From Chlamydoabsidia padenii (Eukaryota > Mucoromycota > Mucoromycetes > Mucorales > Cunninghamellaceae), in assembly GCA_025330725.1 (NCBI GenBank), contig JAIWND010000008.1, forward strand, positions 682,001 to 746,000: 64,000 nucleotides of DNA. The letters are read 5' to 3'. Position numbers and translations under genes: made by a program. Below the pieces are notes generated by a model, which searched no databases, had not been told where the DNA came from, and was given only the letters and a program-made list of their open reading frames with translations. Below, piece after piece: positions 56,740 through 64,000 of this stretch (positions within the stretch are counted from its first letter, which is position 1; each line of letters begins with the position of its first letter).

Positions 56740-58224
56740 ATGGACCCAGAATACGATCCTTCACATAAAACATCAAGTATAACAAGTACAACAAGCACCA
56801 ACAGTTGGGACACAGTTCCTTCTTTAACGGCCTCTAGTGTATGTGATTTGGAAGACTCTCCTTCATTAAACGATACAACTACATTTGATGGTAAGATTAA
56901 AAGAACAATTGACTTGAACCTTGTACTTATCAACATACTACTCTTTTTAGAATATTCTTTCACTGGTGGTGACCAATTAGGCTTGACTGTGCCTTATGAT
57001 AAAGAATACCCCAACAACAACAACAACAAGATAGTATCTGGTGGCAACAATGATCAAAAATCCTTTACACACTTCTTGGACAACTTTTTTGTTGACGGCG
57101 AACCAACAGTCGACAAGACATCAATCGGTACACCTATCTTTTTACATCATAGTCATGAAATCAACATTCCTCACTCTTCGGCGACTGAAAACAACAATGC
57201 AACACCTACAACCAAACCATCACTCTTTACTTTTCTTGAACCAAAACTCGAACAAGAAGATAATGATGCTTCTACACGTGTCACTGATAATAAAGATGAT
57301 CAACAGCAACAACAACAACGAAGGATGTCCAGGGACCTCTTGACCGAAGACGAAAAACGAGCCAACCATATTGCATCTGAACAAAAGCGACGCAATACGA
57401 TTCGTACTGGCTTCAAGGAAATGACGGAAATCATCCCAACACTCAAGAACTTTAACAATTCGAAAAGTACGGTACTCTTCAAGGCGGTGGATTATATTCG
57501 GCATCTCGAAAAACGAAATCGAGGACTCCGTGATAAACTCAACTCTCTTCAAGTACGCCTGGAAGTCGAAGGTCGTATGGGTGGACTGATTCGTGGTTCT
57601 CAACATTTGCTTCGTCGCCACAGTCATTATTACAATGATCATCAACACAAACGCAGTCGGTCACATAGTCTTCAACAACAACAACAACAACAACTTCCTC
57701 CTGAAGCTTTTGCTGCTCTACTTGCTCACAAGAATCAACAGAAACAACTTGAAGCTTTACAAGAACAGTTACGGTATCAACAAGAATTATTGGCCAAGCA
57801 TAATATCACCGTGGATTCAAACAGGATTTCCTCTCGAACCAATCATCATCGACATTTATCCATTGACGAACGATCATCACCTTTGTATTATTCAATCTCC
57901 ATTCCTACTGATCAAACAACAACAACAACAACAGCATCATCAACATCATCATCAACAACAACAACTTCATCTTCATCTTCATCCTCATCATTATCGCAAC
58001 GACGCTCTTCTGTATATAATCATTCTATCACCGATTACTCAAATCAACGAAATCAACATCATCGGTCAAGTGCCCCTGCTCTGGTAATGCCTAATATGAT
58101 CGATGAAAGCTGGCATCCTCATTCCTCGACTAACGCCTCACCTCTTGGTGCCCCAAGCTTCACTATTCCTGCTGACGATGATTTTCATCATCGACCTATG
58201 ACCCCTTCTTCTCCCCCAGTATAG
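56740..58224 (+). CDS. bHLH transcription factor
   Basis: Two exons (56740..56890, 56951..58224) give 474 aa. The bHLH domain is at about residues 186-245. It has the basic region KRANHIASEQKRRNTIRTGF, with the His/Glu/Arg contacts expected for E-box (CANNTG) binding, then helix 1 (FKEMTEIIPTL), a short loop and helix 2 (KSTVLFKAVDYIRHLEKRN). A leucine-rich coiled-coil extension follows, so it should dimerise like Max/Mlx/Ino4-type factors. The rest is Asn/Gln/His/Ser-rich and disordered. A second Q-rich helical segment (QKQLEALQEQLRYQQELLAK) could be another coiled coil. The 60-nt intron is free of stops and a multiple of three, so its retention would insert 20 mostly hydrophobic residues after residue 50. 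The target genes are not known. Confidence 0.88.
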   Translation: MDPEYDPSHKTSSITSTTSTNSWDTVPSLTASSVCDLEDSPSLNDTTTFDGKIKRTIDLNLVLINILLFLEYSFTGGDQLGLTVPYDKEYPNNNNNKIVSGGNNDQKSFTHFLDNFFVDGEPTVDKTSIGTPIFLHHSHEINIPHSSATENNNATPTTKPSLFTFLEPKLEQEDNDASTRVTDNKDDQQQQQQRRMSRDLLTEDEKRANHIASEQKRRNTIRTGFKEMTEIIPTLKNFNNSKSTVLFKAVDYIRHLEKRNRGLRDKLNSLQVRLEVEGRMGGLIRGSQHLLRRHSHYYNDHQHKRSRSHSLQQQQQQQLPPEAFAALLAHKNQQKQLEALQEQLRYQQELLAKHNITVDSNRISSRTNHHRHLSIDERSSPLYYSISIPTDQTTTTTTASSTSSSTTTTSSSSSSSSLSQRRSSVYNHSITDYSNQRNQHHRSSAPALVMPNMIDESWHPHSSTNASPLGAPSFTIPADDDFHHRPMTPSSPPV

Positions 58225-59065
58225 TATAGTAACTCAGCACATATGCCCATTTTATCTTAACTTCATGGATACCCCTTCCCCCAATTAGTCTTATGTCTTA
58301 CATCCACATTATCATCTATTTCTCTCTCTCCCTTTCTTTTTTTTTTTCTTCTTCTTTTATCTCTCTTTGTATAATAAATAAATAAAAAAAACTTATTTGT
58401 GTTGAATCGACTATCATATTGTCTTTGTTGTAAACCTTGTTATTCAATTTCACTTTAGTCAAGCTTGTATCACCTTGAATCTCCTTTTGGTAATATCCAC
58501 TTGGTGGAATGGAAAAAGACAAGCTGGTGACCTTTTTTTTTGTTGACTTTTTACAGGAAAAGGGTTGTAACATGTATGTTTTAACACAATGCTTGGTCAT
58601 TTTAAAGTATCATGCCGTGAGACTTTTCCCCATTCCAACAGTTGATAACCTCCTTCACCAAAATAGATGAGGAGCCGAATGAAAAGATATGATTGGTCAA
58701 GTGTGGGAAGGAAAATTTTTTCAAATCCCGCTTTTTTTTTGTTTGGGGGAAAGAGAAAAAAAAAAGCTACTCTTACGTCTTTTTGCTTTTCTTCTTCTCA
58801 ATATTCGAGGCTTGGCTGAAGGCTTGTATCATTGTATCGCTTTTCCTCATCCAACTCCGTCTAACTTGGAAGGTTTACCATTCACGAACCTTTTTGCATA
58901 AAAAACGAATCCACCTTAACTAGTGTCGACTGCGAAACAAGGTAATGGTCTCAACAAAACTCTCCTTCGACTCCCATGTTGCCTTCTTCGTCATTATAAT
59001 AACATGTACAATCTTCCTACTTTTTTATTTTTCTTTTTTATTGTAGAAACGAACTTGGGGGAACT
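58225..59065. other. Intergenic region / promoter of the Myb-C2H2 gene
   Basis: It holds the 3' UTR of the bHLH gene, motif TTTTCAAATCCCGC (58718-58731) and a possible 5'-UTR intron (GTAATG near 58941 to TAG near 59045). No gene is supported. Confidence 0.5.
58718..58731 (-). promoter_or_regulatory. Recurring motif copy upstream of Myb-C2H2 gene
   Basis: GCGGGATTTGAAAA on the minus strand, 335 nt before ATG 59066. Confidence 0.5.
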
Positions 59066-61914
59066 ATGGCGAGAGTACACCTCTTCTCATCACAACCACA
59101 CAATGAAAAGCGTCGTAGGATATCAACAACTGCTTCGACTTCCTTGACAGATGATAACAACAACAACAACACAACCAATAAACACACCCATTCGAATATT
59201 AATGAACTCAGCCGGTTGGCTCAACTCAACCGTGGTCCTCCGCCAACTTTACCTGAAGATTCTCATGCTCTTGATATCACTGCTGTACCTTCACCAAATA
59301 CCACTTCTTCTGCTGTCTCTACTTCTTCATCCATTCATCATCCATCCACCAACGATAACAACAGGGATACCATCATGAAGGACGACACTTCCCAACCTGA
59401 ACCTAGTTTGGCTCATTCTTTGGCTCAGTCTCGCCCAGTTAATCTACCAATAAACTCACTACAACAAAATACCACTACTGATATGGAACTAGTCAATGCC
59501 TTTGCTGCTGCTCTCTCTGGAAAATTTGGTGAGTCTTCTAGTTTTTTGTTTCCATACCTTTGTTATTTACCAACTTTTTCTCTTTATATAATAGAAAACT
59601 TTCAAATGATATGGGATAAGGTACGACGTGGGTCTACAAGTGGCAATGGTCAGATCGGTGGTGACAGTACTGATGATAATGGACAACAGCAACAACATGA
59701 AGGTGGTCTCAAGGGAAAAGATGATCAAAGACCTGGGAACGACACTGCAGATATCATGGACCAAGAAGCAGCAGCAACCGCCTTACAATTACTCGGCCTG
59801 GCCTCATCCTCCTCACCAACCTCAGCCAACGATAAACAAGGAAACTCGGATACAGACAAGGGGAAATCAACCGACTCAAATAGCACAATACCAGAGGGTC
59901 ATGACGATGATGCTGCTAATGCAACAGCAGCAGCCGCAGCCGCAGTCTTACGACAAGCATTAGGTCATCAACAACAACCTCATCACCATCATATGCAAGC
60001 ACAGACACCAAACAACAATAATAATATCAATTCTGCGCTCAATGCTAGTATGCTGATCGGTAATTATCCTGGACTCACATCTCCTGGTGGCGAAGGAATG
60101 GATATTCAAGAGGAAATCTTACAAGACTACAAACGGGGGACTTGGACTCGGGAAGAAGATGATTTACTGCTACTGGGTATTAAACGATTTGGATATGGCC
60201 GTTGGAAGGAAATCGCAAGCACAATACCGGGAAGAAAAGGCAAACAACTCAAGCAACGATGGGACAATACTTTGGCGTCAAAATATGTGGATGCTGAATT
60301 ACTTCAAAATAAATTGCGAAATGATGATCATATTACTAAACTACAACAGCATTTGGAAGGATTGGCGTCGGCATCTAATCTATCTGCACCACCACCACCA
60401 CCGCCATTATCTACACCAACAAATAACTTGACGCCACCTCTTAATAAGTCATTACCAACTATGCATCGTGTGGAACCAGCAGATTGGACAGAAATCGCTC
60501 ACAAGATCACAGAGAAAGTGCGGGAAGGTGATCAAGAAGCAATCGAAGCCTTATTGTCTCAAGCTCTACTAGGAACGGGCCATCCTATGGAATCAACATC
60601 AACATCATCACCACAACAGTCACAATCACAACAATCACAACAATCATCAACATTATCATTATCATCATCATCATCATCATCATCCTCATCAACATCGCAT
60701 ATAAAACAAGAGGAACACGATAACTCACAAAATACCAACACAACCTCTCTGCCTACACCAAAGACAGCTAACGAGGCGGCATCCATTCCTCAAGTGTCAA
60801 CAGAATCTACTTCAACACAACAGTCACCTCCCACCATTAGTCCTGCTCTGGACACCGTTAACTATAGTCGATCAGTCACACCTACCGCAAACCCATCATC
60901 ATCATCATCGTCATCACCATCACCATCTGTATCAGCGACCTCGACCAACAATGCTCCTTCTTCCACATCTATACAACAGCACAATCCACCAGTCCTGAAT
61001 TATGCAGATGCAGCTGCTCTCTCACTCTATCAACAACTTAGCCAACACCATGCTGCTACGACTACTAGTGACGCTGATTCTAATGGCACCAATAATCCTT
61101 TGGCCACCATTCAAGCCTTGGCGAATAATCAATACTTTTTATCCAACCTGTTTGCCAATGTAGAAAATGGGGGGAACGATGCTACAGGTGCGGCTCTAGC
61201 GGCGGCGGCAGCAGCGGCAGCAGCAGCGATGGCCCATGCCACTTCCAACTCGGGTCCAAATCCATCCACCACCACAGCCGATGCTTCTTCACTTTTAGCC
61301 TCTACCATGCGATCGCATCTGAATGCAGACAACAATAACAACAGTGGGGGTCCTCTCGGTCCTGGCGATTCGAGCAACAACAAGAACAACAAAGACCACA
61401 TGCAGGATAATAGAAATCGAGATGCATCGGGCGATGGTACCACGATGAATCAGCAACATAAAAGAAGACGATCCGATCCAGCTCTTGCCAATACACAAAG
61501 TGAAGCCATGTCGATCTATGCTTCGTCCTCTCCTGTTACTACCATGGTCAACAATCAACCTCAAACTGTCTACCCTTGTCTCTTCCCTAACTGTGGCAAG
61601 GCATTTGCTCGACTTTATAATTTGAAATCTCATTCTCGTACCCATACTGATGATCGTCCCTTTTGTTGTCAACTCTGTAATACGGCGTTTAGTCGAAATC
61701 ACGATTTGAAGAGACATTTGAAAACTCATGTGGGTGAAAAACCATACAAATGTGGTGGTTGTCAAAAGACATTCTCCAGGTAAGAAAAAAAAAAAAAGGG
61801 GGGGGAGGGTGTAGTTGATGGATCTAATATTTTGTTTCTTCTTGTTGTAGGTTGGATGCTTTGAAACGACACAAAAGCAACGCCCGAAATCAAGCCATCT
61901 GTCTGGATACTTAA
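59066..61914 (+). CDS. Myb + C2H2 zinc-finger transcription factor
   Basis: Three exons (59066..59528, 59595..61779, 61851..61914) give 903 aa. A single Myb/SANT repeat lies at about 334-385 (KRGTWTREEDDLLLLGIKRF, then GRWKEIASTIPGR and QLKQRWDNTL), with the three spaced Trp residues seen. Three tandem zinc fingers lie at about 814-900: C-x4-C...H-x3-H (YPCLFPNCGKAF), C-x2-C...H-x3-H (FCCQLCNTAFSRNHDL) and a last C2HC finger (YKCGGCQKTFSR, ending H then C). The H/C linkers TDDRPF and VGEKPY are classic. The remainder is Ser/Gln/Ala/Asn homopolymer-rich. The finger block resembles fungal Msn2-like or Azf1-like arrays. A Myb repeat in the same protein is unusual. The third finger is split by the last intron. 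Nuclear and DNA-binding is a safe inference; targets are unknown. Confidence 0.88.
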
Positions 61915-62653
61915 AACATAGTCTAATTTATATATTCTCTTCCCCCTCACACACTTCTCTCTCTCTCTCTCCTCTCTTTCTGGTCTCTTTACTTTAAATA
62001 TCAGTAGTTAATATATATTTCTATCGTCATCCCCTTTCTACATATATCCTTCCCTCCACCTTCCTTTTTTTTTATTTTTTTCCCTTTTCTCTCACCTTAC
62101 TTTAAACAATATCAAACAAATAAATAGTGTCCAATTATATCAATCAACATTTGTCTTTATGTGTAGTTGTTTGTCTTGGTTTTGTCTTTTTTTTTTAATA
62201 TCTACTTGCGTATGATGCTTTTTTTGGCTTCTCTTTTGTGCCTTTAGTCGGGAGTGTAATATTTTGACCCGATTCATGCAAGCTAAACATTTCAACCCCC
62301 GCATCCACCTCGAATCACAGAATATTAGCATTCGATCCCAGATAGATTTTGTAATTATACATTGTACTACATGGGCATAAACGGCAAATACAGCATCACA
62401 TTACAGAATATCCATTTTCCCTTGTGTCATGGTTCCACCATACTCTTTCACAAAACAAATAGGCCCAGACCAAATTATAGGAGCGATAAATAATATTTTT
62501 TTATTATGTCAATTATCCACCCAAACTAAAAAATACAAAGAAGATAAAATACATATAACTAAAATTTAATAAAAAGTAGTAGTGATAAGAGGGATAAAGA
62601 ATAAAAATGATAAAAAGGAGGATGTGGTCTACAAAGGGGGGGGGGTCTAATAT
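61915..62653. other. Convergent intergenic region
   Basis: The 3' ends of the Myb-C2H2 gene and the Msb2-like gene meet here. It holds CT-rich 3' UTR sequence, a motif variant TTTCAACCCCCGC (62290-62302) and a G run at about 62637-62645. No gene was seen. Confidence 0.6.
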
Positions 62654-64000
62654 CTACCATTGATACGTTGACGTGTGCGGAGGTACTTGTTGTAATGGAG
62701 GAGGAGGAGAAGACTGGGTACCGTAATTGTAATGTGGATGTTGTGTGAATCCCAAAGTGTTTTCATGCATGATGGGCGCAGAGATGGCATGGACAAATTC
62801 TTGATGATCCTGTTCTTGTTCGTTCCTTTTGCTCTTACGTCGACGATAGATCCGCACAGCTAGTACCGTTGCTGCACCATAGACAACTACACCCACTGAG
62901 ACACAGATTCCAATAATACCTCCACGTGATAACCCGCTACCACCATTGTTGCTGGATCCACCGCCATTACCATTGTCACTAGATGGATTGTTTGGATCAT
63001 TCATTATGCCTGCAGGATTTGATACTAAAAAAAAAAAAGAAGTAGATAAAGAGGTGAGTTGATTGAGCATAATCCTTTTCTCCTTTTCTTTTTTTTAATA
63101 CCTTGACTACTAATGGGATAGGACTTGTCTATCAAGAGAGGTAGTTGACCATTATCAGATGCATACAAAGTACTACTGGAGTTGGCGACCAAGTTTTGTA
63201 AATCTGATACTTTAGTATTAGGTAAAGCCATAGCAAGAATGACCCCCGAAGTCCCAGAATCCCGTTTCCGTTTGTTGGGTAAAGATGGATTGCTGGCCAC
63301 AATAGATTGCACAATAATATCATCCAAGGAGCAGTCCAATACCTTGCTGAATAACACCGGGACTGATTGTACAAATTGAGCAGTGAGGATAGAGTTACTG
63401 ACCATTTCACTAAAGGACAGATAATCAAACTTGATCTTGACAGTAGTAAAGTCGGCTACAAAGTTAATGAATAATATAGGTCAATGGGCTGGGGAATAGT
63501 TGTCTCTTTATTTTTTTTTTTTTTTTTTGTCTTACATGGGATGATAACATTGTCATTTGGAATAATGGCAGCTGGTAAACTATTGTCAGGTGAAGGAGTT
63601 GCTGTTGCTGTTGTTGTCGATGTTGATGTTTTGGTCTTGGAAGTGGTTGTTGTAGTTGTCGTGCCCAAAGATACCGTGAAGGATTGTTGTAACCACGTAT
63701 ATGAGCTGTATTTATACGAAGAAGCTGACCGAGTTGTTGTAGATGTTGTAGTTGCATCAGAGGTTTCTGCCGTTGTGGTCGGCGTTTCTGTAGGTGTTGT
63801 AGTAGAATCTTCTGTTGTTGTAGACTCGGTAGCTGTTGTTGTAGACTCGGTAGCTGTTGTTGTAGACTCGGTAGCTGTTGTTGTAGACTCGGTAGCTGTT
63901 GCTGTAGACTCGGTAGCTGTTGCTGTAGACTCGGTAGCTGTTGCTGTAGACTCGGTAGCTGTTGTTGTAGAGTCGGTAGCTGTTACTGTAGACTCGGTAG
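62654..64000 (-). CDS. MSB2: Msb2-like signalling mucin, C-terminal part
   Basis: Exons are complement of 62654..63024, 63102..63455 and 63536..>64000; the N-terminus is beyond the right edge. From the edge the protein is Ser/Thr-rich with 7-residue tandem repeats (TESTTTA), typical of O-glycosylated mucin domains. A globular extracellular block follows (VKIKFDYLSFSEMVSNSI, SAxx-like TAQFVQSVPVLFSKVL, TKVSDLQNLVANSSSTLYAS), whose order and spacing recall the Hkr1-Msb2 domain of yeast Msb2. Then come a Gly/Asn-rich spacer, one membrane helix (GGIIGICVSVGVVVYGAATV), basic RIYRRRKSKR and a short cytoplasmic tail ending in PPPPLQQVPPHTSTYQW. Msb2 sensors feed Cdc42/MAPK pathways for surface sensing and osmostress. 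The role here is inference from architecture. Confidence 0.75.
63811..64000 (-). repeat. 21-nt tandem repeat in mucin domain
   Basis: The plus-strand unit AGCTGTTGTTGTAGACTCGGT is present eight times in full (63831-63998) plus a partial first unit. It runs past the window edge. On the coding strand each unit encodes TESTTTA with single-base variants (ACA/GCA, GAG/GAC). Copy number probably varies between strains. Confidence 0.92.

Noticed and set aside
63811..64000. Possible CRISPR-like array
   Set aside because: The units are contiguous 21-mers without spacers, in frame within a mucin gene of a eukaryote.

Overview
The window is nuclear DNA of a filamentous fungus, most likely an early-diverging one (Mucoromycota). 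The reasons are AT-rich sequence, many short introns of about 50-100 nt, pyrimidine-rich stretches before start codons, poly-Q/N/S tracts in regulators, and gene content: Rab3GAP1 (absent from budding yeast), a Whi3-type RNA-binding protein, Csf1, an Msb2-like mucin and an NCS2 permease. Gene models below were spliced by hand from GT-AG (three times GC-AG) signals, reading phase and family resemblance remembered from general knowledge. No database was searched.

Left part (1-28.2 kb) is gene-dense. It holds the 3' part of a WHI3-like gene, an unrecognised multi-pass membrane protein, a small uncertain ORF overlapping the 3' end of a Rab3GAP catalytic subunit, ribosomal protein eL6, Ase1/PRC1/MAP65, coatomer alpha subunit, an unrecognised protein with an ATP-grasp-like look, an NCS2 nucleobase permease and Scd6/LSM14.

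Middle (28.2-39.3 kb) is gene-poor and accessory-like. It has a tRNA-Thr(AGU), a strong hairpin, two diverged LTR-like direct repeats, a second repeat family with at least three direct copies and one inverted copy, one MYND-finger gene, and degraded or frameshifted gene remnants.

Right part (39.4-64 kb) holds the 20-exon Csf1/BLTP1-type bridge-like lipid-transfer protein (about 3670 aa), the mitochondrial Obg GTPase Mtg2, a small 87-aa protein, a possible pseudogene, a bHLH regulator, an unusual Myb + C2H2 zinc-finger regulator and, running off the end, an Msb2-like signalling mucin with 7-residue tandem repeats.

Functional themes are membrane traffic and lipid transfer (alpha-COP, Rab3GAP1, Csf1), cytokinesis/mitosis (Ase1), translation and mRNA control (eL6, Scd6, Whi3, Mtg2, tRNA) and signalling/transcription (Msb2-like, bHLH, Myb-C2H2). 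The genes are not an operon or cluster. The most unusual sequence-level signals are a recurring, almost wholly non-coding motif, (G/T)CGGGATTTGAA and variants, near many genes, and three GC-AG introns in two adjacent genes.
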